This document shows positions 22,547-34,706 of a stretch of 64,000 bases of DNA, piece by piece. The position numbers and the translations under genes are program-made. Source of the DNA: Thamnidium elegans (taxonomy: Eukaryota > Mucoromycota > Mucoromycetes > Mucorales > Mucoraceae); NCBI GenBank assembly GCA_025201345.1, contig JAIXMG010000037.1:186001-250000 (forward strand). The letters are read 5' to 3'. Every line of letters starts with the position of its first letter. Position 1 is the stretch's first letter. The notes under the pieces are model-generated. The model ran no database searches, was not told where the DNA came from, and worked only from the letters and a program-made list of their open reading frames with translations.

Positions 22547-25500
22547 TTATGACATACTTTCAACATAAGCAAGAGTCTTTTCTTTAACTCTTTGAACATC
22601 ATCTTCCGTACCGTGAACCTTTTCGAATTGAATCCATTTCTTGAACAAAAACTTCATCTTTTTAGATGAAAACTTCATGGAAGCAACACGTTCAAATAAA
22701 CGTCTAGCCATTTCATAATCACCAGCCTTAATTTCCATATCCAAATAGATATTCCATAAATCTAAACGTTTAGGTGAATTACTCATAATACCTTCTAAAA
22801 TAGTACGACCAAGTTCAGGTTCACCATGCTTAAACTCTAATTGTGCAAACTTGACTGCAGTTTGTACATGTTCATGCTTGGGTAAAACCTTTAAGCTCTT
22901 TTGAAGTAATTCACGAGACTTATCGCCTTGTTGATGTTGAAGATAGTAAAGTCCAAATCCAGTCCAGACTTCAGGAGATTGACCAAACTTCTTGGTCATT
23001 TCTTCCCAGAGTGCTTCAGCCTTATCCAACTTATCACTACGTTCATAAATCTTGACAAGTTGAAGATATACCTTAAGGGGATCACAGTAAACAAGTGCAC
23101 GCTTAAATACTTCTTCAAGTGTTTCTTCAGTACCAAAGTTATTTTCTAAATTAAGTAAAGCAACCCAGACATTCATCTTTTCTTGTTCTTCACGGAAACT
23201 AATGGTCTTTAATGCACGTTCACCAATATCACGAGCCTTACCAATTTCAGATAATTGAAGTTGGTAAGCCATATAATTAATCCACAAGTAAGAAGAGTTA
23301 GGTGATCCAACAAGAACACGTTCAAAATCACCAGCTGTTTGGGGAGCGGTTGTGTTTAATTCAGCTGTCTTATCTTCAACTTCCTTCTTTTGTTTTTTTC
23401 CCTTGGTCTTTTCTTCATCTTCATCGTCAGATTCTTCTTCCTCATCACTAGAATCGACACGGTTATTGATACCAGTCCAATCAAAGTTATCAATCTTTAA
23501 GGCAGGAGCAGGAGTTTCATCTTCTTCTTCCTCCTCCTCCTCCTCCTCTTCTTCTTCTTCAGAACCAGAACCTTGGTTCAATTCAGCATCAGAGTCAGAA
23601 GCTTCGGCCATTTCCTCGTCAGAATCATCGACTTCGGGCATCTCCTCGTCACTATCATCAGATTCAACAGTTTGTTCCTTCTTAGTCTTCTTTTCAGGGG
23701 CAGTACCTTCAATAACGCTCTTCTTGAGAGAGGCTTCGAGACGATGTAAATCATGATCGATATAAATTACCTTGGCCTTAACCAATTGGCCTTCCTTATA
23801 AATGCTCTTCCATTCCTTGACAAAAGAATCAGACAAGTTAGCAATCTTAACTCGAGCAGCAATAGAATGGTTTAACTTGACAAAAACACCGTTAGGAGCA
23901 ATGTTGGTAACATAGCCTTCATATACTTGACCACGCTTAACATCAGCAAAGGTCTTAATTTCATTGGACTCAATACCAGGGAAAATACGAGAAGGACGAA
24001 GAGAGACATCGACCTGACTTCTTTCCTTGTTAACATTCAAGATGGCAATACGAACAACTTGGCCTTCGGTAAAGGGAGCAGTAGGGTCTTCGGTATAAGT
24101 ATCAGCGAGATCAGTCAAATAAACCTTACCAACAATGTTACTAGTGATATTGACCAAAAGACCAGTGACCTTATTAATACGCTTAATAACAGCATTCATA
24201 ACTTGACCAACTTGCAAGGCACTGATATCGATAATACGAGGAAGAGACGAGTCTTCAGCATTCATAAATTCAATGGCGTTCTTGTTAGCATCAACAGCGA
24301 GAGCGGCAACACGAATAGCTTGACCACTAACAAAGTGTTTAGAAAGATTGTTACAAACATTAGGATCGGAGGAAGCCAATTGCTTTTGCATGGTACCAAC
24401 AGTATGAGAACCAATACTGAGACGAACATAAGCAGGGTGAACATCAGTAATGAAACCAATAAATTCTTCGCCGGCCTTGATGTTACGAATCTCACGAGCA
24501 CTATCATCTTCAGTGCTATCTAAACGAAGAGAACAATCAACATGTTGCTTGGTCTTACCAGTGATGGGTAAGTAAGTGTTAAGCTTAGTGTTACGGACAC
24601 CTAAAATCTTGACATCAATTTCAGCCTTGGGCTTGAATCTACCAAGAGGCTTCTTGGTGTTTTTGATATCATCAAAGGTATTATAGATTTCAGAAGCATG
24701 AACACGGCCTTCCATCTCGTTAGGGAGAATAAGAGTAATGTGGGTCTTCTTGACGTTCTTGATGGTAGCCTTAACAATTTTACCAGGAGCAAGAGCATCA
24801 TTCTTAGCTTCATGTTTAGCATCTAACTTGGCCTTATCTAAAGCCTTCTTTTCGGCCTTCTTCTTGGAGTTAATGAAAGAAACCAACATTTTATTTTCAT
24901 CGGGGTCGACACGTAAAACAGTAGTTTTGACGGTTTGACCAATGTTGAAGACTTCACCCAAATTAGCAATACGAGTTTCAGTCATTTCGTTACCAGGAGC
25001 AAAAGCAGCCAAGTTGTTATAGTAAGAGACAACACAACCATTGTTCTTGATAGCAATAATGACACCATGGCTAACATCATCGACCTTGATCTCACGGATA
25101 TCCTTAAAGATGGGGTATTCACTGCTTAAAAGAGATTTCTTGAGAGTCAAGAAAACCTTTTGCTTCATGAGATCTGTCTTGAGAACACGACATTGAATCT
25201 TCTTACCGACCTTGAACTTGAATTCGGGACGAGTTAATTTAACATCTGCCATGTGAACAGTAGGTACGAGACCACTGATAGACTTGGAGACCTTGACAAT
25301 AATACCAGCAGGAATTAAACGTTCAACTTCACATTCAACCATAGATCCAACTTCAATATCAGAGATACGTAAGAACTTTTCGGCCAAAACAGAGGGTTGT
25401 AAAGTCAACACAAGGACAGCATCAACAGGGTTATAACTTAATACACGAGCACGATGAGCGGTGCCGATCTTGAACTTACCACTGGTACCGGAGACAGCAG

Positions 25501-27026
25501 CAATATGTTCATCAGAAAGACGAGAAACATGAACATGACCGCAGACACCGTTGATGCCTTCTAAAGTAACCCAAACACCAGTAGGGTTAACACGAGCAAC
25601 CTTGACATTATCCAAAAAGGTACCAGCAGGGAATACATCAGCAATAAATTTATCCGATTTTTTATCTTCGGCAATTGTAGGTACATCTAATTCTAAAACA
25701 TGAGATAAGATAGATCCAGCAATTCTCTTTTCGTCAGTGTTTAACATGGTAAATAAGGTACGGAATGTTAAATTTTGACCAAGCTTAAAGTCTTTCTCGA
25801 TATTCATGTGAGCAGGGATATGAGATTGATCAATCGTAGTTGTATAAAGACCTTGCATCTTGACAGATAAACCGTTATACTGTACTGCATCAATAAGACC
25901 TGTAACCAATTGGCCGGGCAAGACAGAGCTAATACGAGAGAAGGGATCCTCAACAACTGCATGACCTACTTTAGTACGATCGATTGTGACATTGGCCGTA
26001 CGGCCATTAATCTTTTCAATAGCACATTCAACATATTGACCAACAGATAATTCTTGATTGCGGTTATACTTCTCAATATAGCTCTTGGATTCTTTTAATG
26101 GTAAAAATCCGGTTAATTCCTTAACACCTAAATCTAAAATATAGCCATGATCTTCAACACTCTTAACTGTGGCTCCCAAAGTCTATGTATATAAGTTTAT
26201 ATGTCAGTAACACATTTAATATATTTATGCATATCGTTACATACCACACCAGGTGTAACATCAACCTTGGCAATATCTTCGTTTACAACATTAGGCTTCA
26301 AACTTAATTCGACCACCTTCTTTTGTTTGTTTTCACCAGTTTGGATTGCGGAAACCTTACAGCGTACCCATTGACCAACATAGAATAATTCGGCCAAGTT
26401 AGGCAAACTGGTTTCACTACCTTCTTCCATATCCTCATCTTCATCCTCATGAGCTACCTTTTCTACAATAGCAGTAAGAGCATCTGAAATTTCTGTGATA
26501 GCAACTACACCAACTAATTGATGAGGTAAAGAAACAAATAAATCGAGTTCGTTAATATGAGAAATACAACCCAAGAAGGATGTACCAACGGTAAGTTTCT
26601 ATTCAAAAAAATATTTAGTATATGTTTTCTTTTTATAGAAAAAAAAAAGTAGCCTACCTTAAAGTTTAATTGTTCGATATAGACGTTATCAGACTTTTTT
26701 GGGGCTTCAACAGCCTTGACAGGTGCCTTCTTTTTAGAAGGCTTTCTCTTCTTCTTGACTGGCTCCTCACCTTCAACAGTAGGTTCCTCAGTTTCACCCT
26801 TCTACAAAATAAAAATAACATATATTAATGATCTAACATCATTCTAGAATATTATTTTCGAGATCCTTACTGAGGCAAAGAGATCCTTGGCGACCTTGTT
26901 GGAGATCTCACGATGCTCTAAAGGTGTTAAAGCACTTGCTCCACCACGAGGAAAGTTTTCTTCAGTAGATGCTGCAATGCTGACTGCTGTAGCATCAGTC
27001 TCGGTGTTGGTCTTTCTTTTTCCCAT
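22547..27026 (-). CDS. RRP5: rRNA biogenesis protein Rrp5 (S1 repeats plus HAT repeats)
   Basis: Nucleolar factor required for both 40S and 60S pre-rRNA processing. Exons 27026-26871, 26801-26658, 26598-26245 and 26182-22547 give 1429 residues; yeast Rrp5 is longer (about 1.7 kb of codons), so one or more S1 repeats may be missing. Basic KKKRKPSKKK near the N-terminus fits nucleolar targeting. Many S1 RNA-binding repeats follow: LGATVKSVEDHGYILDLGVK, VFPAGTFLDNVKVARVNPTG, VGSMVECEVERLIPAGIIVK, PGKIVKATIKNVKKTHITLI, VGQVMNAVIKRINKVTGLLV, RGQVYEGYVTNIAPNGVFVK. A long acidic Glu/Asp/Ser spacer (about 23400-23700) precedes the C-terminal HAT/TPR-like helices (DFERVLVGSPNSSYLWINYM, LEEVFKRALVYCDPLKVYLQ, GRTILEGIMSNSPKRLDLWN, ARRLFERVASMKFS). 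The start is the first ATG, with MGKRK as in other Rrp5 proteins. Confidence 0.96.
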
Positions 27027-27736
27027 TATATATTGGTTAAAAAAAGAGTTATCGAAAATAGGACTTCTAAAAAAAAAAAAAAAAAGTTATAAAAAAAATC
27101 AAACCGTATTTGTGTGAATGATAGACCGTCACGGTGGCTTGATAGGCCCATTTGGAGTTTTTCATGCAACTCTTCTCGTCTTTTTTGGTAGCCGACTTAT
27201 ATCTTAATTTCTCTCGAGATCAAAAACTGTCCCTGGATTGATATCTATCCGTTTCTATAGTTACCCATTGCAACCTCTCTTTTTTATTTTAACATGTTCC
27301 TAATAGTTATTATTAAAGTCAAGTATGTCTTATATTAAACGTTTTCAGTTTTAGAATGTAAGTAAACTTCACAAATATTAAATAGAATGGGCAAAGAATT
27401 GTTTACTTTTACAATGCATCATTTATCAATAATATTTAACTGTTCACGACTTATAAATATAAAGCAATAAATGCCATATGACAACAACAATATACCTCTT
27501 CTTTTTTGTAGTACAAATAGAACGAGTGTATTAATTTTTACATTAAATTTTTGTACTTTTTACAGATTTCATTGGTTATATAGAGATACTTTCTATAATA
27601 ATTACAGTGATATATGTATATAAAAGAATATCTACCACTTTTATAGCTTGAAAAAAAGGAGAACTATCGTGAGCTGATTAACTTTATCATTATTTAACAA
27701 TAAAATGAAAATAAAGGGGCAAATATTGTGCTTCCG
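27027..27736. other. intergenic spacer upstream of RRP5
   Basis: Holds the RRP5 promoter side, with an A run at 27068-27085. No gene seen. The next feature is the left terminal repeat of the 3.2-kb element. Confidence 0.4.
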
Positions 27737-27840
27737 CTCTCAATTTACTGACTTTTTGAAAACACTGCCCACTTGTGCGAGGCTAATTTGCCCAACTTTT
27801 TGAATATAGATTGACCAGCTTTCACGAGTAGGTTGACCAA
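27737..27840 (+). repeat. left terminal inverted repeat of the 3.2-kb element
   Basis: 104 bases, inverse match to 30834-30937 with about three differences. Contains the phrase GCGAGGCTAATTTGCCCAAC unchanged in both ends. Confidence 0.9.
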
Positions 27841-28984
27841 CATTTTGAATTCTTATAGTAACGGGGGACTATCCACAAAAATGAGCATCTCTTATGAAGA
27901 CCCTTTTAGAAAACACGAAAATGCATAATAATAGAAAAGCATTGTTTTTTTTTGAACATCTGATTTTTTTTTATTTATGAGAAAATACAATTTTACTACC
28001 TATAATTTACTTTTCTACCTTGTTATTCATATAAGTATTGTTTTATTTACATGTACAACTATTTAGCGAATGTTTTTGACTTTTGTTACTCCTATTTGAA
28101 GTCATAGAGCTAGTGCTAGTCCCAGACATAACAAATGGCTTAGAAGACGTCCAATATGTTTCCAGCCAACTTGAATCAGCATTACTGACAGCAGTGGGTG
28201 AGGTAGTTAACAACGGTAAGACTCTCTTCACGATTTCTCTAGCGAGCCAAACAGAGTACATGGATGGTAATACACTAGAACCGAAGTTGGATATATCGCT
28301 GCTAATATGAACGGAACGGACTCTTGTCATTCTTGTTATATATGGGATAGGACGATCAGCTCTGACAAGGCAAGATTGTAATCCGAGTATATAAAACCAA
28401 CAACCTCACTGTCAGCTATTGCCTGAATGTTCATTGCTAGATTGTCGAGCATATCTTTTAGACATTTTGGAAGTTTGATACATCCTTCAATGAGTTTTTT
28501 GGTTACATCGTCACCATCGTAATTTTTGCCAGTTTCTGTGGCTCCGAATTCGAGGATATCATCGTGGTTGCATGCTAACTTGCGAAATATCATATCACAT
28601 TTGGAACCAATTTCCTTTGACACAAGCGAGTCAATGGCTCCAATAGACATATCTTTGTTCTTTCTCTTACTAGATGAAAAACTTGCTTTCTCACTTCTGA
28701 AATAAACAGAGTCAATCCTTTATAAAATTGAATAAAAGAAATCCAATGTAACTCACCTTAGTATCTCCATTTCATTTACGTTGTTGGATACTGTGTTTAG
28801 AAAATGCCACATGTGTGCTTTATACCATTCTTCACTATGTGATCGTTTAAAGCTTTCGGATTCGTACTCTCTTATAAAAGAATAAACGGTGAGTCTAATC
28901 CAACCCATGTCTTGATGATATATACAGACTATATATCCCTCTTCATCTTCATTAGTATTACAATATAACAGATCAGAACTAAAC

Positions 28985-29010
28985 ATTATTAATCATCGAT
29001 GATTAATAAT
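28985..29010. repeat. 26-bp perfect palindrome
   Basis: ATTATTAATCATC followed directly by its reverse complement. It lies just before an open exon of the decayed gene inside the 3.2-kb element. Confidence 0.9.
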
Positions 29011-29154
29011 ACAATATAGAATTATCCTAAACAAGCATCCACTTTATTATTAGCAATGGCAGGACAACTGTCATTTAATAATAAGAACTACCAATTAAAC
29101 ACAATGCGCATAAATGCTTAAACCAATCCAGATAACAAACCGATCGGATTATCA

Positions 29155-29178
29155 ATAAGGATTAACTGTAATCCTTAT
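29155..29178. repeat. 10-bp-arm perfect hairpin
   Basis: ATAAGGATTA, four-base loop ACTG, then the exact complement. About 150 bases from the 26-bp palindrome, within the same non-open gap of the element. Confidence 0.85.
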
Positions 29179-30833
29179 GACATTTAAGACTGACTTTGTT
29201 ACCCTACAATTAGAGTGGATAATTGTATAACCCCTTTAGTATAAATGCATCCTTCTTTTTCATCTAAAATAAAAACAATCACAATTAAGACTTTTATCAA
29301 TATTTTAAAGGACTTATTTTCTACTATATATTTCACTTGAGGATATTCTTCATCCAATTGCTCTGATGTAAATATTTTCTGACGTAAAGCAGTTGTGGTA
29401 GTGAGATTATACTTATTGAAATAGTCACGTAATTTAGTAGGAATGGTAGACAGCTTCTTCTCTCTAAACGACCCGATTTCTTGCAATTCATCATCATTGA
29501 ACACTCGATATTTTTGGTAGTTGGTATCAGTCGGATCTACTATGAAGGAGTGACAAGGGTACTCTTCCTTGCATTGCGAAAAGTTCATCCTCCACACATT
29601 TACCATTAGACAGATACCACTTTTCTTCGGCTTTCATTTTATTGAAGCTTCTTTTAAATTTCATTCTGAAATTGCCACTTGGTATATTCAAAAGATTATC
29701 AGTTTGTTCAGTATCTTTTTTGCTCGGTTTCATTGGTGTCATCATCAGCTTCTTCATAGGTTTCTTCAATAGCTTCTTCTTGTGTGTTTTTTTTTTTGAC
29801 TTTCAGCAAGTTGTTCTTTAGTAAATTCTAGCTTGTCTTGAACATCAAGAAGTTCCTTAGAATACAATAAAGATTGACGGTGGATTGAATAAAAGTGAAT
29901 TTTGACAGCTTGATCATCAAAGAACTTTAAAAAAGACTTAGTATTATATTCAAACGATTGAAAGCTTAATACCTACGTCCAACTTGTGTTTTTTCACGTA
30001 CCTTGCCCATAGAATCAAATCCTTGTCATTTTTTTTTTTGCTTTTAGAGAACGATTTGAAATTGACTTGAATGCATCATAAAATTTTCTTTTAGCATCTT
30101 GTAACTTTGTAACTTAAGCACACGAGAAAATTGAAGACCACTGAAGTTGGAATAGTGTTTCTCGATGTATTACACAGCTATTAAATCCATAGTAAATATA
30201 TATATTTATGCAGAAAAGAGAGAAGAGAATGGTCGGTCTTTTTTTTTCTTCTCAATTTCAAACATCTCTTAACCCCCGGGGATATACACATTATTCTTTT
30301 GTTCTCTGGATTTTTTGTAGGATACTGAGAGGTTGGTTGCATATCACCAAAAGTTAATGTATTCTTTCTAAGGATTGTTTTCTTATATTTTACTGTAGAC
30401 ATCTCTTTGATTAGGCTCTTGGTTAATAAGCAAAGAGGATACGAACACCTGCTTCCAACATGGCGCTTGGGAATTCATAGCTTCTTGCTGTGGATTGCAA
30501 TGAAGATGTATTTATATATTGCTTTTGGCTTCAGTAAGGTGATTCTGACTGAATGTCACTTCATTACGGTAGTCCTTTTAGGCGATAGTATTGTTGAGTT
30601 GTGATTTTTTGAATGCCTCATACTATGTGCTGAATAAAGAAGTTATATTCTTTTGTTCTCCGATTTTTTTTTTTTTTTTTTTTTTTTTGGAAACTCTTAC
30701 TTCAAGAGTTGTTGGAAGCGAAGACATCACAATGGAACCTTTATCAGTTTTTTCCAGCATTCTGCAGATGTCCCTTAAATATTTCAATAAAGAGCCTTTA
30801 GCCTTTATAACCATTTTGACTTTTGACCAGAAA

Positions 30834-30937
30834 TTGGTCAACCTATTCGTGAAAGCTGGTCAATCTATATTCAAAAAGTTGGGCAAATTAGCCTCGCACA
30901 AGTAGGCAGTGTTTTCAAAAAGTCAGTAAATTGAAAG
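30834..30937 (-). repeat. right terminal inverted repeat of the 3.2-kb element
   Basis: Inverse copy of 27737-27840. Immediately inside it, TTGACCA-GAAAT-TGGTCAA (30823-30841) forms a perfect-arm palindrome. Confidence 0.9.
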
Positions 30938-31119
30938 TAGTAAGTAATTTATTTATTTTTAAAACGGGATATTGTTTGTATCATAATACACGAAAAAAAA
31001 AGAAAGTATAGAAATACAAAACAGACCGGTTTGCTATTAACCAGTCATAAATTAAAAAGATATATAAAATAAATTAAAGGTATATAATATATATATTTAT
31101 ATATATATATTCATGTCAC

Positions 31120-32694
31120 TTAAGCAGAAACATTAGCGTATTCCTTGTATAGTTTACGAGCGCTCTTGTTTTTAGCAATGTGAGAGATGGCTTGACCAAT
31201 ACCGGGTCCGTCGAAGTGATCTACATTATAAAGTTCGGAAGCTCTATATTCAAGTTGATACTTAACAGTACCTTTCTTGTTAGCCTTCTTGAGGTCGACA
31301 TAATATTGTTCCCAATCGCGGATAGTACCAAAAGGGTAATCTTTACCTTGTGTATCATAAGTATATACACGAAGAGCAGGATTATGGACAGGAATAATAG
31401 AAGGAGCATTGAAAAGACCAACGTAAGTTTTAGCCAAGCTAGCCTTAACACCGCTAGCTTCTTTATCGTCAGCAGCCATGTAAGTAAACTTGCCTTTTCC
31501 TTCGGGAATAACGGCATTCAAGTTATCATCTAAAAAAAAATTTTAGATGAACGTTATACAAAATAATGAAATGGTATTCACTTACTGTTAGTATGTCCAG
31601 TAAAATGGCCGGAAATAACGGAACCGTATTTTCCAAGTAAGTTTAAATATTGAGAGTAACATTTAGACTTGTAAAGTTTAGAACCATCATCATCAATAGG
31701 GGGTACATGACCCATTAAATAGACTTGATGGTTATTATTCTTCTTTTGATAGAACTTCAAATTACGCTCTAACCATTTCATTTGAATAGCACCCGGACTT
31801 GTGGAACTGCTACAATCAGAGATCTCGTCGTTCTTTTTAAAAAAGTACATGGAGTTTAAATTAATAATGCTTAATTTGTTAGGAACAACATCTTGAACGT
31901 AGTAACCACCGGAAGTAAAAGAGCTAGTTAAATTAAGATCTAGAGGCTTCCAAATAGATTTAAGGGTGCTAAAGATTTTGTCATTCTTTACAACATCGTT
32001 ATGGTTGAAGCCATCATTATTACCAATGGTAGGTACCTATACAATAAGAATTAGTATACATGTTAAATATTATTTAGGGGGTTTATAATTACATAAGGAA
32101 TGTTCTTGATATTATAAGCTGATCTAAAGTACTTCATAACGGATTTATGGCCGTTCAATACATCATTTTTAGTTACAGGTAAATCATCATCGCGGTCCTG
32201 ATTTTTTTTTAAAGTTTAGTTACAGAATTTTGATTGTTGTACAATTTAAATTATTGAGTACTCACATGTCTAACTGTATCACCAGTATAGAGAATAAAAT
32301 CAATGTCCTTGATCTCTTTCTTCAGAAAATTAAATGTCGCTTGCACAAGTGCCGTAGGGGAATCACAGCGAGTACCTAAAGCACCATATTTTCCTGTATC
32401 TTTATCTTTCTTATTCTTCTTAATACGATGACAGTAAGTATCGGGATCAGCTCCCTCTAAATACTTGGGGTCGAGATGAATATCTAATATATCACAATTT
32501 GTGTTAGCTCAAGTGATCGCAATATATGCTACTAACTTTTATATTTTACCAGTAATATGAAGAAATTTGCCAGTCAAATTAGTTCCTCTCTCTACAAGGG
32601 CTCTAGGTTCATTCATAGGTACAGCATCGACCACTGATTGTTGCAAAAGCAAAACGCACGTAGTAATACAAGTTAATGATTGAATCCACCCCAT
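31120..32694 (-). CDS. PPN1: endopolyphosphatase-like metallophosphoesterase
   Basis: Vacuolar/secretory enzyme of the Ppn1/acid-sphingomyelinase-like calcineurin-fold group, which cuts long polyphosphate chains internally. Exons 32694-32550, 32483-32266, 32197-32093, 32036-31586 and 31529-31120 give 442 residues. An N-terminal hydrophobic segment (SLTCITTCVLLLQQSVVDAV) fits a signal anchor or signal peptide, as in type II Ppn1. Metal-site motifs are in the right order: FLHITDIHLDP, LYTGDTVRH, TIGNND, MGHVPP, SGHFTGHTN. Cysteines CH...C and an NLT glycosylation site follow the anchor. Yeast Ppn1 is longer and proteolytically matured; this protein is compact and lacks a long C-terminal extension. 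A sphingomyelinase-like phosphodiesterase is the main alternative. Confidence 0.85.
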
Positions 32695-34199
32695 TTTATA
32701 TATATATAAAAGAAAAAGAAAATGTTTAATTGAAAAAAAAAAGAAGAATTTGTTTCAAAGGAATTGTGAGACGCTTTTATATATTTATTTTTTTCATTCT
32801 CCTATATATTCAACAATAATGGTAACTCTTGTACAATTTATTCGTTGTGTTCTTCACTCTGACATTCAATTATTAAGATGTCAAAATAAATAAACTTATA
32901 TCTTTTTATCAAATGTAAATATATTTGACAGAAACTAGTTACAAGTCAATAGCTTTTATTCCTTTAATTATGGTGAAAACAGTGTCAGTTTTTGATTGTA
33001 TAGCTTGAAAAACTTTAATTTGTGCTGTAAATAATTAAACATTAATTGTGTTTGTTGTGTAACTCTGTTGTCCGCCCTGATATTCTGCTGTACTACAGCA
33101 TGGTAGGATCAAATACTACTAATTAACGCTTCTCCCTTTTTTTTTATGTTTTATTGGTATTAACTCTAAACAATAAAATAAATATGAACTATTAAAACAA
33201 GATAATTTTATTTTTGTGGAAATACAACGAAACCACATGGCTTCTTTGTTTAAATTATTTTAGCGTAAAGAAGGAGACTAATTTTCTAATTTTTCTGCAT
33301 TCAAGTAACAAATCAGGACGCTTAAACGAAATGTAATAAACGCTGCTAATTACTATTACAGATCTAACTTGAACGCTATTTTATTTCTGTATAATACCTA
33401 TTACAATATAGAAAAAAAAATTCTGCTTTTTCTAGTCCTTTTATGACCTCATTAAAAGCCAGTTATCCTACAAGCATACAGATATCCTGAAGCAACATGG
33501 CGTCATTTGATATACAAAAAGTTATTCACCGAACTGAGTCAATTAAAAGGGTGTTCTTTGATACCCGGATAAGTTGTATAATAAGTTTATCTACTATGAA
33601 TTTCTTTTACAACAGCCATATGATTTGATAAGTTCCTTTTTTGGAGTAGCCAACAGTAAACTTAAAAGTAAAATGGAATTGATCTAGCGTCACAACTCAA
33701 AAATGAATTCTATTTTTATCTAATTAGCGCAATAGAAAACGTCTGGCACATAAAAAGGCGTCTGTCAATAAAGATGGATTGCTTTATCCATTTAGTAGTC
33801 TGATCCTCTGCGTAACAGAGTTGAAATTTCTAGAACTTTATTTACAAGCTCTCTCCTTTTCTTTAATAAATATAGATTTGTAGATATATAACTGGTGAAT
33901 AAAGAAGATTAAGAGTATTTAAAGAGTGAATGTAATTTTATATCATGATTAAAAACTGTAATTACCAAAAACAGGAATTACAATAGTACGCAGCGAGGTC
34001 TCTGTTGTACAGGCGATATTGAAAACCTAATGTACTTGAGATAGTTTCTTGACCATTTTGATTGGTGCATCTATCGTAGAGTATAAAGTTAAAATTGGCC
34101 ATTATGAAAAAATACAAAGTTATTTTAATAAATCATGTCTAATTACAGTAGGATTTCTCTTTCCCTTCGGAAAGGTCTCGGGCTGGGTGCGCGCTTAAA
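32695..34199. other. gene-free stretch upstream of the phosphatase gene
   Basis: Low-GC DNA with only short open frames. It contains the PPN1-like promoter next to 32695. No structured repeats or RNA genes seen. Confidence 0.4.
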
Positions 34200-34706
34200 G
34201 GTTCTCAAATTTTCGCTTTGGCAAGCGGAACAACATTTGCTAGTTTTGTGTTCATCAATGGAATAAAACTGAAAATGCTTGAGAAATTTTCGAAAATCAA
34301 TACCTCTAATAGGCCATCGATCCCCGTACTGCTGAAAGATGGTGGAAAAATTACAAAAAGACTGGAGACTGGAGAGGTGCTATACAAAAAATCGAAGATT
34401 AACAGTGACCCAAAAAGTTCTATTATTGCCAAACACGAAGAGTATATAGAACGTTTGATTGATCAAGATCCTCAGCTTTTTGCTAAAGACATCATAGAAG
34501 ACTTGGCTAAATAGTTTGAGGACTTTTCTATTTCAAAATTGCGACTTAACCACTATTTGAAGAATAACGTGCAGATCACTATAAAAAAACCTACTTTTGA
34601 AGCTGAAATAAGGAATTCCGTAAACAACTTGAATATAAGATTCGAATGGTTTATGAAATGGAAAGACACAAGCCTCGATTATAGTTACGTGTATAATTCT
34701 CTATAA
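34200..34706 (+). pseudogene. Tc1/mariner-like transposase N-terminal remnant
   Basis: An open frame from about 34218 is interrupted by one TAG at 34512-34514 and continues to a TAA at 34704. It reads HEEYIERLIDQDPQLFAKDI, FEDFSISKLRLNHYLKNNVQ, ITIKKPTFEAEI and RFEWFMKWKDTSLDY. This is the helix-turn-helix and linker region that precedes the first catalytic Asp in Mucoromycete Tc1-like transposases, and FEDFSxSK is shared with the remnant at 8.8-9.8 kb. No catalytic blocks follow; truncated. Confidence 0.55.

Larger units (their letters stand above)
28043..30402 (-). pseudogene. decayed gene of a Mucoromycete-type uncharacterised family
   Basis: Successive minus-strand pieces: 30402-about 30290 (MSTVKYKKTILRKNTLTFGD), 30120-29990 (KRKFYDAFKSISNRSLKAKK, LWARYVKKHKLD), 29769-29560 (KFKRSFNKMKAEEKWYLSNG), 29580-29320 (HSFIVDPTDTNYQKYRVFND, LSTIPTKLRDYFNKYNL), 28986-28756, 28690-28336 (IFRKLACNHDDILEFGATET, LPKCLKDMLDNLAMNIQ), and 28380-28043 (VRADRPIPYITRMTRVR, then a Ser/Thr-rich tail). 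The order and motif spacing match a protein family I know only as recurrent hypothetical proteins in Mucorales; its function is unknown. Frame changes near 28375 and around 29570-29790 and gaps without open frame show that it is broken. It fills most of the element bounded by 104-bp inverted repeats. Confidence 0.5.
27737..30937. mobile_element. 3.2-kb element with 104-bp terminal inverted repeats
   Basis: Left repeat 27737-27840 and right repeat 30834-30937 are inverted copies differing at only about three of 104 positions. Both start CT(C/T)TCAATTTACTGACTTT at the outside and end in GGTTGACCAA at the inside. The motif TTGACCA recurs within each repeat, and just inside the right one it forms a palindrome (30823-30841). 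The interior carries a broken multi-fragment gene on the minus strand and two perfect palindromes. No target duplication was recognised with confidence. Near-identity of the ends suggests recent movement or conversion while the internal gene is already decayed, so mobility would have been supplied in trans. Superfamily unassigned. Confidence 0.75.

Noticed and set aside
23352..23756. 134-codon Ser-rich ORF
   Set aside because: Antisense shadow of the acidic Glu/Asp spacer in RRP5.
23927..24523. 198-codon plus-strand ORF
   Set aside because: Antisense of the S1-repeat region of RRP5.
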